Source: JADHLJ01 sp038146985 (GTDB lineage: Bacteria; Pseudomonadota; Alphaproteobacteria; Thalassobaculales; Thalassobaculaceae). From it: DNA of 64,000 nt. This document shows positions 50,596-59,471 of the stretch, one piece after another. Made by a program: the position numbers and the translations under genes. The notes beneath the pieces were generated by a model. The model had not been told where the DNA came from. It saw only the letters and a list, made by a program, of their open reading frames with translations, and made no database searches. Location: positions 1-64,000 of the forward strand of contig JAYQSQ010000001.1 of NCBI GenBank assembly GCA_038146985.1. The letters are read 5' to 3'. Every line of letters starts with the position of its first letter. The stretch's first letter is position 1.

Positions 50596-51696
50596 ATGTC
50601 TCATGCCTTGCAGAGCACCATAGCGGCGCCGTTCGATGCGAAGTTCCTCGATGGTCTCACGGACCCGGTGCTGCTCGTCGATCCACGGCACGTGGTGGTC
50701 AGCGCCAACCGCGCCGCCCGCCACTTTCTCGGCGAGCGTCTGGTCGGGGCAACGCTAGACTCTCTCGTTCATAACACGGAGATCGTCGAGACCGTTGATG
50801 CGTCGCTTGGCGGGGCGCCGGGAACGACCCGCGAGATCTTTCTCCCCTATCCCATCGCTCGGACCTTCGATCTCAATATCTGGCGGCTGCCGGACCTGAA
50901 GTCTCCCGGACCGGCCTGGGCGATGATGATTTTTCATGACGTGACCGCCTCCAAGAAGGCGGCGCAGATGCGGGCCGATTTCGTCGCGAATGTCAGCCAT
51001 GAACTGCGTTCGCCGCTGTCCTCACTCCTGGGTTTCATTGAAACCCTGCGCGGGCCGGCCCGTGACGACCCGGAAGCGACCGAGCGGTTCCTTGAGATCA
51101 TGGAGGCCGAAGCCCAGCGCATGACGCGTCTGATCAACGATCTCCTGGCGCTCTCGAAGCTGGAGACAGAGGAGCACATCCCGCCGGAGGATGAAGTCGC
51201 GCTCTCCCCGGTGCTTGCCCATGTCGGCAACATCCTGTCGGTGCGGGCGAGCGCGCGCTCGATGGATATAGAGATCGAGCACCCGGAGACGTTGCCGCCG
51301 GTTCTCGGGAACCCGGACGAACTCACTCAGGTGTTCCAGAACCTGGTCTCAAATGCCATCGCCTATGGCCGGGCCAAGACCCCGATCCGAGTCGTCGCCT
51401 CCCGCCTCGAGAATCTGGCGGACGGTGTGGCGACCGGAGTGAAAGTGAGTGTCATCAATGAAGGCGACGGGATCCCGGAAGAGGAAATCGCGCGGATCAC
51501 GGAACGGTTCTACCGGGTCGACAAGGGCCGCTCGCGAACCATGGGCGGAACCGGTTTAGGACTTGCAATCGTTAAACATATCGTCGCCCGGCACCGGGGC
51601 CATCTGGAAATAAAGAGCACACCGGGAAAGCTGACGACTTTCACGGTTAGCCTGCCGAGCACGGGGGGTGACGGTAAAACACCGATTGTTACTTAA
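50596..51696 (+). CDS. phoR: phosphate sensor kinase PhoR, apparently without membrane segment
   Basis: Histidine kinase that controls PhoB in response to phosphate through the Pst transporter. The 366 residues from ATG 50596 contain a PAS domain (about 20-125), the H box FVANVSHELRSPLSSLLGFI with His about 136, the N box QVFQNLVSNAIAYG, and G boxes EGDGIPEEEI and GGTGLGLAIVKHI. The membrane anchor usual for PhoR is not visible; the frame upstream overlaps the SDR gene without hydrophobic segments. Position directly upstream of pst supports the PhoR call. Confidence 0.88.
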   Translation: MSHALQSTIAAPFDAKFLDGLTDPVLLVDPRHVVVSANRAARHFLGERLVGATLDSLVHNTEIVETVDASLGGAPGTTREIFLPYPIARTFDLNIWRLPDLKSPGPAWAMMIFHDVTASKKAAQMRADFVANVSHELRSPLSSLLGFIETLRGPARDDPEATERFLEIMEAEAQRMTRLINDLLALSKLETEEHIPPEDEVALSPVLAHVGNILSVRASARSMDIEIEHPETLPPVLGNPDELTQVFQNLVSNAIAYGRAKTPIRVVASRLENLADGVATGVKVSVINEGDGIPEEEIARITERFYRVDKGRSRTMGGTGLGLAIVKHIVARHRGHLEIKSTPGKLTTFTVSLPSTGGDGKTPIVT

Positions 51697-51719
51697 TCGT
51701 AACAATACAGTAACGATAC
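51687..51719 (+). promoter_or_regulatory. Pho-box-like triple 11-bp direct repeat upstream of pstS
   Basis: Three 7+4 units, TGTTACT-TAAT, CGTAACA-ATAC and AGTAACG-ATAC, follow one another at exact 11-bp spacing, as PhoB boxes do. The array covers the phoR stop codon and ends 76 bp before the chosen pstS ATG. PhoB binding here would give phosphate-controlled pst-phoB expression. The half-site GTAAC differs from the enteric CTGTCAT. Confidence 0.72.
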
Positions 51720-51795
51720 GGACTCCCGAAGTTTCTAGGTTCCGGCTGTGAACGAACACCAGCGTTCGGACCCCAGCATGGAGCTGAAGAAACAA

Positions 51796-52824
51796 ATGAT
51801 CAGGAAATCCCTCCTCGCGGCCACCGCCTTGATCGCCATGACCGGCATGGCGGAAGCCCGCGACCAGATCCGCATCGTCGGTTCATCCACCGTTTATCCG
51901 TTTTCCACGGCCGTCGCCGAAACCTTCGGTCGGACCACGTCCTTCCGGGCCCCGATCGTCGAGAGCACCGGCTCCGGCGGCGGCCTGAAGCTGTTCTGCG
52001 CCGGGGCCGGCGATGAGCATCCCGACATCACCAACGCCTCGCGCCGTATCAAGAAGTCGGAAGTCGAAAACTGCGCCAAGAACGGCATCAAGGAGATCCT
52101 TGAAGTCAAGGTCGGTTACGACGGCATCGTGATCGCCAATTCCAGGGCCTCGGAAAAACTCACCTTGACGCGCCAGCAGATTTTCCTGGCCCTTGCCAAG
52201 GATGTTCCCGCGGGCGAAGGCAAGACTCAGCCCAATCCGTACAAGACCTGGAAGGATGTCGATGCCTCTTTGCCGAACGTGAAGATCGAGGTGCTGGGCC
52301 CGCCGCCGACCTCCGGCACCCGCGACGCCTTTACCGAACTGGCGCTCGAGGAAGGCTGCAAGTCCATCGGTTGGATCAAGGCCATGGAAAAGAGCGATAA
52401 GAAAGCCTTCACGGCGATCTGCCACACGGTCCGCGAAGACGGGGCCTATATCGAGGCCGGCGAGAACGACAATCTGATCGTCTCCAAACTTGAAGCCAAT
52501 CCGAAAGCGTTTGGCGTCTTCGGCTACAGCTTCCTCGATCAGAATTCCGACAAGCTGCAGGGCAGCGTCGTCGAGGGCCATTCGCCGACCTTCGAGGAAA
52601 TCGCTTCCGGCGCTTATCCGGTGTCCCGGCCGCTGTACTTCTATGTGAAGAAGTCGCAGATCGGCAAGGTTCCCGGTCTTCAGGAATACACCAACGAGTT
52701 CGCCAGCGATAAGGCGTCCGGTCCCGACGGCTATCTCGCCGACAAGGGCCTGATCCCGCTGGGTGACGCGGAACGCGCGGATCGCGCCAATGCGGTGAAG
52801 ACCCTTGCCAACCTCGTCATGTGA
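51796..52824 (+). CDS. pstS: phosphate-binding periplasmic protein
   Basis: The solute receptor of the Pst ABC transporter; 342 residues from ATG 51796. The signal peptide MIRKSLLAATALIAMTGMAE ends near AEA, followed by RDQIRIVGSSTVYPFSTAVA, the phosphate-loop motif, and STGSGGGLKLFC. PPPTSGTRDAF carries another phosphate contact. GTG 51748 and ATG 51778 are longer alternatives; the shortest gives the best signal peptide. It follows the Pho-box array. Confidence 0.93.
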   Translation: MIRKSLLAATALIAMTGMAEARDQIRIVGSSTVYPFSTAVAETFGRTTSFRAPIVESTGSGGGLKLFCAGAGDEHPDITNASRRIKKSEVENCAKNGIKEILEVKVGYDGIVIANSRASEKLTLTRQQIFLALAKDVPAGEGKTQPNPYKTWKDVDASLPNVKIEVLGPPPTSGTRDAFTELALEEGCKSIGWIKAMEKSDKKAFTAICHTVREDGAYIEAGENDNLIVSKLEANPKAFGVFGYSFLDQNSDKLQGSVVEGHSPTFEEIASGAYPVSRPLYFYVKKSQIGKVPGLQEYTNEFASDKASGPDGYLADKGLIPLGDAERADRANAVKTLANLVM

Positions 52825-52858
52825 TCTCCCAAGCTCGGGCGGGACGGGCGCCGGTGGA

Positions 52859-53800
52859 ATGACTTCCGCCGGCGCCCGCCGTGCGCGCCGGGTGCTTGTC
52901 GAGCGGCTGATCATGATCCTTCTGATCGCCGCTTCCTCGGTGGCGATCCTGACCACGATCGGCATTGTTCTCTCGCTTATCTTTGAATCGATCCAGTTCT
53001 TTAGACAAATCCCGATCACCGACTTCGTCTTCGGCCTGCATTGGTCGCCGCAAACCGCGATCCGGGCGGATCAGGTTGGCGCGAGCGGTGCCTTCGGCGC
53101 CATACCCCTGCTCGTCGGAACGCTCCTTATCAGCGCGATCGCGCTCTGTGTTTCGGGGCCTGTAGGCCTGATGGCGGCGATCTATCTCGGCGAGTACGCT
53201 TCCCATCGGTTTCGCTCGATCGTCAAACCGGTGCTGGAGGCGCTGGCGGGTATACCGACTGTCGTCTACGGCTTTTTCGCGGCGATCGTGGTCGCGCCGA
53301 TGCTTCGCAACAGCGGCGAGGCGATCGGCCTCGATGTTTCCTCCGAAAGCGCGCTGGCGGCAGGGCTGGTGATGGGGATCATGACTATTCCTTTCGTATC
53401 GTCGATCTCCGACGACGCGATCACGGCGGTTCCCGCGTCACTGAAGGAAGCCGCCCTTGGTCTCGGCTCGACCCGGTCCGAGGCGATCCGCAACGTCATT
53501 CTCCCGGCCGCGCTGCCGGGCATTGCCGGGGGCCTTCTCCTGGCGGCCTCGCGGGTGATCGGCGAGACCATGATTGTGGTGATGGCCGCCGGACTGGCGG
53601 CGAAACTGACGCTCAATCCGCTCGACGCGGTCACCACCGTGACGGTTCAGATCGTTACCTTGCTGACGGGCGACCAGGAGTTCGACAGCGCCAAGACGCT
53701 TGCCGCCTTCGCGCTCGGGTTGCTGCTGTTCGTCGTCACCTTGGCATTGAACGTCACCGCGCTGCGCATCGTCAAAGCCTACCGAGAGCAATATGACTGA
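52859..53800 (+). CDS. pstC: phosphate ABC transporter permease PstC
   Basis: One of two membrane subunits of the Pst transporter; 313 residues with six helices and the permease EAA loop KEAALGLGSTRSEAIRNVIL. ATG 52859 follows the pstS stop by 34 bp; a TTG at 52805 would overlap pstS. PstC of many alphaproteobacteria carries a long N-terminal extension, absent here. The 3' end overlaps pstA by 8 bp. Confidence 0.93.
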   Translation: MTSAGARRARRVLVERLIMILLIAASSVAILTTIGIVLSLIFESIQFFRQIPITDFVFGLHWSPQTAIRADQVGASGAFGAIPLLVGTLLISAIALCVSGPVGLMAAIYLGEYASHRFRSIVKPVLEALAGIPTVVYGFFAAIVVAPMLRNSGEAIGLDVSSESALAAGLVMGIMTIPFVSSISDDAITAVPASLKEAALGLGSTRSEAIRNVILPAALPGIAGGLLLAASRVIGETMIVVMAAGLAAKLTLNPLDAVTTVTVQIVTLLTGDQEFDSAKTLAAFALGLLLFVVTLALNVTALRIVKAYREQYD

Positions 53801-55082
53801 TATTACCGAAACTCAAATCCGCATGGCCCGGCGGCTCGCCCGCCGGCACGGCGCTGAAAAGCGGTTCAAGCTGCTTGCTCTCCTGGCGGCGTGGATCGGT
53901 CTCGTCTTCCTGGGTGTGCTGCTTTTCACGGTCATCAAGTCCGGCCATACGGCGCTCCTGCAAACCGAGGTTCTGCTGAAAGTCACGCTGCAGGGGTCGG
54001 ACCTTGGCCAGCCCGTAAGCGGAGACCGCTCCGAGGCTGTCGCCGGTGCGAACTACAATGCCGTCATCAAACGGGCCTTGCGGGAAACCTTTCCCGAGGT
54101 GAAGGGCCGGTCGCAATTGCGCGAACTGTATGGACTCGTCAGTGTCGCCGCCGCCTACGAGGTGCGCGAGGCGATGATGGAACACGCGGATCCGGTCGGC
54201 AATACCGTGGCGATTTGGGTCACGGCGTCGGACGACGTCGATCTCATCATCAAAGGCACGGTGCCGAGAACAGCGCCGGAGGAACAACGGCACCTGAGCG
54301 ACCGGCAGATGAACTGGATCGAAAGCCTCGAAAAGGCCGACGGCATCAAGGCAAAATTCAACACCAACTTCTTCACGTCGGGCGACTCGCGGGAACCGGA
54401 GCTTGCCGGCATCCTGGGCGGGGCCATGGGCTCGCTTTACGCGATCCTGGTATGCTTGGCGATATCCTTCCCGTTGGGCGTGGCCTCGGCGGTATATCTC
54501 GAATGCTTCGCTCCCAAGAACAAGGTGACGGAGTTCATCGAGGTCAACATCAACAACCTCGCGGCGGTGCCTTCCATCGTCTTCGGCCTGCTCGGGCTGG
54601 CGATTTTCCTGAACGTGTTCATGCTGCCGCGCTCGGCGCCGTTGGTGGGTGGAATGGTGCTCTCGCTTCTGACCCTGCCGACCATCATCATTGCCGGTAG
54701 GGCGGCGATTAAAGCGGTCCCGCCGTCGGTGAGGGAGGCCGCGCTGGCGCTGGGTGCGAGCCCGATCCAGGCGGTGTTCCACCATGTGCTGCCCCTGGCG
54801 ATGCCGGGCATCCTGACGGGCACGATTATTGGTACCGCCGGTGCTCTCGGCGAGACCGCACCGCTGCTGATGATCGGCATGGTCGCCTTCATCGTCGACG
54901 TTCCGACCTCGGTCGTCGACCCGGCGACCGTGCTGCCGGTGCAGATCTTCCTCTGGTCCGACATCCCGGAAAAGGCCTTCGTCGAACGGACCTCGGCGGC
55001 TATCCTCGTGCTGCTGTCCTTCGTCTGCCTGTTGAACCTCGTCGCGGTGTATCTTCGCCGCAAATTTGAAATTCGCTGGTAG
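53793..55082 (+). CDS. pstA: phosphate ABC transporter permease PstA with N-terminal periplasmic extension
   Basis: The second Pst membrane subunit, 429 residues. An N-terminal helix (LLALLAAWIGLVFLGVLLFT) is followed by a periplasmic insert of about 180 residues, the DUF3333-type extension of alphaproteobacterial PstA. The permease helices begin near residue 210 (LGGAMGSLYAILVCLAISFP), and the EAA loop is VREAALALGASPIQAVFHHV. The length is larger than E. coli PstA because of that insert. The stop abuts the pstB region. Confidence 0.93.
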   Translation: MTDITETQIRMARRLARRHGAEKRFKLLALLAAWIGLVFLGVLLFTVIKSGHTALLQTEVLLKVTLQGSDLGQPVSGDRSEAVAGANYNAVIKRALRETFPEVKGRSQLRELYGLVSVAAAYEVREAMMEHADPVGNTVAIWVTASDDVDLIIKGTVPRTAPEEQRHLSDRQMNWIESLEKADGIKAKFNTNFFTSGDSREPELAGILGGAMGSLYAILVCLAISFPLGVASAVYLECFAPKNKVTEFIEVNINNLAAVPSIVFGLLGLAIFLNVFMLPRSAPLVGGMVLSLLTLPTIIIAGRAAIKAVPPSVREAALALGASPIQAVFHHVLPLAMPGILTGTIIGTAGALGETAPLLMIGMVAFIVDVPTSVVDPATVLPVQIFLWSDIPEKAFVERTSAAILVLLSFVCLLNLVAVYLRRKFEIRW

Positions 55083-55093
55083 TGGAAAAAGCA

Positions 55094-55966
55094 ATGACGC
55101 AAGACCCCGTTGATCACATGGTGTCGGATTCGACCGACTTGAGGCATTCCGCCAAAATCGGCGCTCGGGAGGCGGGAGGGCCGCACCGGCAAGGTCTTGT
55201 GAGTGACGCGCCGGCGAAAATGTCGAGCCGGGACCTCAAGGTCTATTACGGCGACAAGCAGGCGCTTTACGATGTGTCCCTGGATATTCCGGTTAACCAG
55301 GTGACGGCGTTCATCGGACCGTCGGGCTGCGGAAAGTCGACCTACCTGCGGTGTCTCAATCGGATGAACGACAATATCGACGTCTGCCGGGTTGCCGGAT
55401 CGGTCATGTTGGATGGGCACGACATCTATGACGACGACCAGGACGTGGTTCAGTTGCGCTCCCGGATCGGCATGGTGTTTCAGAAGCCCAATCCGTTTCC
55501 CAAGTCGATCTACGACAATGTCGCCTACGGCCCGCGGATCCACGGCATGGCCAAGGATCGGGACGAGTTGAACGGCATCGTCCTCGGCAGTCTGGAGCGC
55601 GCCGGCCTGCTGGAGGAGGTTCGGGATCGCTTGGATGCCCCGGGCACCGGCCTTTCCGGCGGTCAGCAGCAGCGCCTCTGCATTGCCCGCGCGATTGCCG
55701 TGCGCCCCGAGGTGATCCTGATGGATGAGCCGTGTTCGGCGCTGGATCCGATCGCGACGGAACGCATCGAAGAGTTGATCATGGAGCTGAAGGCGAATTA
55801 CACGATCATCATCGTGACGCATTCGATGCAGCAGGCCCGTCGGGTTTCCGACAAGACCGCCTTCTTCCATCTGGGACGTCTGGTCGAGCACGGCTTGACC
55901 AAGGCGGTGTTTGAAGATCCGCAGGATGATCGGACCAAGGACTACGTCACGGGACGGATCGGTTAA
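55094..55966 (+). CDS. pstB: phosphate ABC transporter ATPase PstB
   Basis: ATPase of the Pst transporter, 290 residues. It has Walker A GPSGCGKST, the Q loop VFQKPNPFPKSIYDNVAYG, the signature LSGGQQQRLCIARAI, Walker B VILMDEPCSALDP and the H loop IVTHSMQQA. The first 40 residues are extra and variable. ATG 55094 is chosen behind GTGGAA; GTG 55082 is also in frame. The gene is followed 13 bp later by phoB, with no phoU between. Confidence 0.95.
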   Translation: MTQDPVDHMVSDSTDLRHSAKIGAREAGGPHRQGLVSDAPAKMSSRDLKVYYGDKQALYDVSLDIPVNQVTAFIGPSGCGKSTYLRCLNRMNDNIDVCRVAGSVMLDGHDIYDDDQDVVQLRSRIGMVFQKPNPFPKSIYDNVAYGPRIHGMAKDRDELNGIVLGSLERAGLLEEVRDRLDAPGTGLSGGQQQRLCIARAIAVRPEVILMDEPCSALDPIATERIEELIMELKANYTIIIVTHSMQQARRVSDKTAFFHLGRLVEHGLTKAVFEDPQDDRTKDYVTGRIG

Positions 55967-55979
55967 GGTAGGGATAGGC

Positions 55980-56672
55980 ATGGCACCGCTAATTCTCATC
56001 GTCGAGGATGAGGCACCGCTCGCGGAAATGCTTCGTTACAATCTGGAGAAATCCGGTTACCGCACCCAGGTTGCCCATAGTGGCGAGGAGGCGCTGCAAC
56101 GGGTTTCGATCGAGCCTCCCGATCTGGCCGTGGTCGATTGGATGCTGCCGGAACGATCTGGCATCGAGGTGTGCCGATCCCTGCGGGCCGGCGCCGATAC
56201 CAAGCGGCTGCCGATCATCATGCTCACCGCGCGCGGCGAGGAAAGCGACCGGGTGCTGGGGCTGGACGCGGGCGCCGACGACTATGTGGTCAAGCCCTAT
56301 TCACCGAAGGAAATGGTGGCCAGGATCAACGCGCTGTTGCGGCGCAGCGATATCCGGGGCTCGGCGACGATCAAGGAATACGCCGGGGTGGTGATGGATC
56401 TCGAATCCCACCGCGTCACCCGCGACGGCCACTATGTGCATCTCAGCCCGAAATGTTTCCGGCTGCTTGAAACCCTGATCGACCGGCCGGGCATCGTTTT
56501 CTCGCGCGACAAGCTCCTGGGCCGGGTCTGGGGCGGCGATGTCTTTGTCGAGCCGCGCACCGTCGACGTGCATATCAGGCGGCTGCGCGAGGCTTTGGAC
56601 GTGGTCGACGGCGGCAAGAACCTGATCCGCACGGTACGCGGCGCCGGCTACGCCCTGGACGAGCGCCACTGA
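55980..56672 (+). CDS. phoB: phosphate regulon response regulator PhoB
   Basis: OmpR/PhoB-type activator, 230 residues. The receiver has EDE near the N-terminus, acceptor Asp53-54 region in VVDWMLPERSG and VVKPYSPKEM; the C-terminal winged helix contains LSPKCFRLLETLIDRPG, RDKLLGRVWG and VDVHIRRLREAL, ending IRTVRGAGYALDERH. It is the last gene of the phoR-pstSCAB-phoB unit and is convergent with the amidohydrolase gene. Confidence 0.94.
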   Translation: MAPLILIVEDEAPLAEMLRYNLEKSGYRTQVAHSGEEALQRVSIEPPDLAVVDWMLPERSGIEVCRSLRAGADTKRLPIIMLTARGEESDRVLGLDAGADDYVVKPYSPKEMVARINALLRRSDIRGSATIKEYAGVVMDLESHRVTRDGHYVHLSPKCFRLLETLIDRPGIVFSRDKLLGRVWGGDVFVEPRTVDVHIRRLREALDVVDGGKNLIRTVRGAGYALDERH

Positions 56673-56718
56673 CCGTCACGCATGGGGCGTCGCCTTTGGG
56701 CGGTCTGCCCCGGCGGCT

Positions 56719-58437
56719 CTATTGCGCCAGGGAACCTCTGATCACCTGTCCCGACAAGGCCCCGGTCGGCTCACCGTTTTTCAGGGTGACCTCGCCGTTG
56801 ACGATGGTCGCGGCGATCCCCTCGGCCTTCTGCACCAGGCGCCGGGCGCCGCCGGGGAGGTCGTGCTCCACCGTCGGCAGGCAGGGTTTCACTTCGTCCG
56901 GGTCGAAGACCACGATATCAGCGTTCATGCCGGTCCGGATCAGCCCCCGGTCATGCATTTCCCAGGCCGAGGCATTATCGAACGACAGCTTGCGCACGGC
57001 TTCCTCAAGCGTGAAAGCCTCGCGCTCGCGTACCCAGTAGCTCAGCATGTGGGTCTGCAGGGACGAGCCCATTTCCTGGCACACATGGGCGCCTGAATCC
57101 GAGAAGGTCGCCAAGGTGCGCGGGTTCTTCAGCATGCCCAGCACGTCGTCCGGCCGCTCGTTCACCAGCGGCATCACGAAGGCCAGATCCTCGTTCTCGA
57201 TGATCAGATCCATCATCACTTCGACCGGACCGGTGTTCCGCGTCCTGGCGAGATCGGCGATGCTCGGATCGTCCCATTTGACGTCGAACATCGGGAAGAT
57301 GTTGGCATAGTCCGGCTTGCGCGGGTCGGTGGTGGCCGCTCCGCCGCCTTGGAAATCGGTTCCCTTGGGCTTCATTCCGGCTTCCTCGGCGACCAGTCGG
57401 GTCCGCAGAGCCGGGTCCTTGAAGCGCCGCTTCTGCTCGTCGAGCGGCAGGGCCCGAACTTCCTTCCAGGTCGGCAGCACATCGAAGGGAAGGTATGACT
57501 TCGCCGAGAAGATGGCGTTGATCGAGCGGGTCGTGCCCTGGCCGTAAACCCGTCCCCCGGCGGCGGCGACCTCTTCCATCCATTCATACTGGTAGGTCCA
57601 GGGATTGGGCCGGTCGCCCTGGCTGGTGGACAGCGCGCCGAACATCACCGGTCGGCCCGAGCCGAGCGCGATCTTGCGCAATTCGGCCATGAAGGCGCGC
57701 TGGGCGGCCCCGCCGGACACATCAGGGCCGATCTGGAAGATGCCGGCGTTAAGCTCCGCCATGGCGCCGGTCAGAACCTCGATCTCGTGCCAGTTGGCGA
57801 TCCGGCTGGCGACCGGGCCGCCATCCGGACGGATATGCGTACTGGCCCGCGAGGTCGACAATCCCATGGCGCCGGCCTTCATCGCCTCGCGTACGGCATG
57901 CGCCATGGCGGCAAGGTCGTCCTCGCTCGCTTCCTGGTCCAGCGCCCGCTCGCCCATCGTGTACATGCGCAGGGCCGAGTGACCGATATAGGACGCGTAA
58001 TTGATCCCCTTGGGCAGCGCGGCGACAGTGTCGAGATATTCGGGGAATGTCTCCCAGTTCCATTTGATGCCGGCGACCATCGCCTCGGTCGGGATATCCT
58101 CGACGGCTTCCAGGCAGCGCGCGAACCATTCGCGGGCATCCGGCTTGCACGGCGCCAGCGCGAAGCCGCAATTGCCCATGACGACACTCGTGACCCCGTG
58201 CCAGCAGGAACAGCTGCCGAGCGGGTCCCAGGCTACCTGGGCGTCCATATGGGTGTGTCCGTCGATGAAGCCGGGGGCGACGATCATGCCCTCGGCGTCG
58301 ACGGTCTTGTCGGCCGGAGCCCGGATGCGGCCGATTTCCGTGATCTTGCCGACCTTGACCCCAACATCGGCGCGAAAGCGCGGCCGGCCGGACCCGTCGA
58401 CGACAGTACCGTTCCTGATCAGCAGGTCGAGAGCCAT
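56719..58437 (-). CDS. N-acyl-D-amino-acid deacylase-family amidohydrolase
   Basis: Zinc-dependent amidohydrolase of 572 residues. It opens MALDLLIRNGTVVDGSGRPR, then GFIDGHTHMDAQ (His-x-His metal ligands), MGNCGFALAPC, GALSTSQGDRP and TFSDSGAHVCQEMG with the late Asp, as in the D-aminoacylase/dihydroorotase group. Length and motifs fit N-acyl-D-amino-acid deacylases, though many relatives act on other amides. Its neighbour on the minus strand is an SDR, and a D-amino-acid-dehydrogenase-type gene is divergent. Confidence 0.85.
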   Translation of the reverse strand: MALDLLIRNGTVVDGSGRPRFRADVGVKVGKITEIGRIRAPADKTVDAEGMIVAPGFIDGHTHMDAQVAWDPLGSCSCWHGVTSVVMGNCGFALAPCKPDAREWFARCLEAVEDIPTEAMVAGIKWNWETFPEYLDTVAALPKGINYASYIGHSALRMYTMGERALDQEASEDDLAAMAHAVREAMKAGAMGLSTSRASTHIRPDGGPVASRIANWHEIEVLTGAMAELNAGIFQIGPDVSGGAAQRAFMAELRKIALGSGRPVMFGALSTSQGDRPNPWTYQYEWMEEVAAAGGRVYGQGTTRSINAIFSAKSYLPFDVLPTWKEVRALPLDEQKRRFKDPALRTRLVAEEAGMKPKGTDFQGGGAATTDPRKPDYANIFPMFDVKWDDPSIADLARTRNTGPVEVMMDLIIENEDLAFVMPLVNERPDDVLGMLKNPRTLATFSDSGAHVCQEMGSSLQTHMLSYWVREREAFTLEEAVRKLSFDNASAWEMHDRGLIRTGMNADIVVFDPDEVKPCLPTVEHDLPGGARRLVQKAEGIAATIVNGEVTLKNGEPTGALSGQVIRGSLAQ

Positions 58438-58546
58438 GATACCCCTCCGGAAATTCGAACGATCCTCGGGAAATGCTAGGCCCCCGGGGTTTACGCGGCA
58501 ATCAGCGGGCGGATGAATGCCGATGGCCCGGTCTCGTTGGGCAAAG

Positions 58547-59350
58547 TCAGCCGTTCCACCTCACCGGACCCCGGAACGGGCGCATGTCTGGATAGCCGCT
58601 GACGGCCCAGGCGCCGTCGACCAGAAGGCTGCTGCCGTTGACGTAGCTGGCATCCGTGCTGGCAAGGAACAGGGCCGGCGCGGCGATTTCCTCGGGCTGG
58701 GCGGCGCGGCCCTGGGGGATGCGCGAGACGAAGGCGGCCAGCGCGTCGGGATTCTCGAAATGCCGGCGGGTAAGCGGCGTCTCCACCAGGCCCGGCAACA
58801 CCGCGTTCACCCGGATGCCGAAATCCGCGAATTCCAGGGCGGCGTTCTTGGTCAGCATCTCTACGCCGGCCTTGGCGGTGGCGTAGGCGGCGCCGGCATG
58901 CATCGGCACATGGGCGTTCAGCGAGGCGATATTGACGATGGCGCCGGCCTTGCCGGCGGCCATGTGCCGCGCCTGGTGCTTGATGCACAGGAATACCGAC
59001 CGCAGGCACAGATCGATGGTGAAGTCCCAGTCCTCCGCCGCGAGATCGAGGAGATACCCGGCCCGGTTGCCGCCGGCGACGTTGAAGGCGAGATCGAGAC
59101 CGCCGAACTGGTCGCTTGCCGCCTGGGCCATCAGCGCGACATCGGCCTCGACGGTCACATCGCCGACCCGTCCGAGAAAGCGGTCCCGGAGGTCGTCTCC
59201 AAGCGCCTCCAGTCCCTCGGCATTGAGATCCGCGCCGAGCACCGATGCGCCCTCGGCGTGCAGCCGCCGGGCGATGGCCAGGCCGATCCCCGACGCGGCG
59301 CCGGTGACCATGGCGACCTTTCCCTCGAAACGATTGGCGGTCGTGCTCAT
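58547..59350 (-). CDS. short-chain dehydrogenase/reductase
   Basis: Classical SDR of 267 residues from ATG 59350 (GAGAG site). Motifs: MVTGAASGIGLAIARRLHAE, GADLNAEG (Asp favouring NAD), NVAGG, catalytic Ser in NIASLNAHV, YATAKAG and the end LLVDGAWAVSG. It is co-directional with, and 109 bp upstream of, the amidohydrolase gene, and divergent from the oxidoreductase gene at 59472. The substrate is unknown. Confidence 0.85.
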   Translation of the reverse strand: MSTTANRFEGKVAMVTGAASGIGLAIARRLHAEGASVLGADLNAEGLEALGDDLRDRFLGRVGDVTVEADVALMAQAASDQFGGLDLAFNVAGGNRAGYLLDLAAEDWDFTIDLCLRSVFLCIKHQARHMAAGKAGAIVNIASLNAHVPMHAGAAYATAKAGVEMLTKNAALEFADFGIRVNAVLPGLVETPLTRRHFENPDALAAFVSRIPQGRAAQPEEIAAPALFLASTDASYVNGSSLLVDGAWAVSGYPDMRPFRGPVRWNG

Positions 59351-59471
59351 GGGGCTCTCCGGTGCGAAATGTCGCCGTTTGGATCGGCGGGATCGGCATT
59401 GTTGTCCAAAACCGCGGCGGGGGCTACGGTCGCTTCGGTTGTCAGCGCCGCGGCATGTGAAGGGCACCGCC

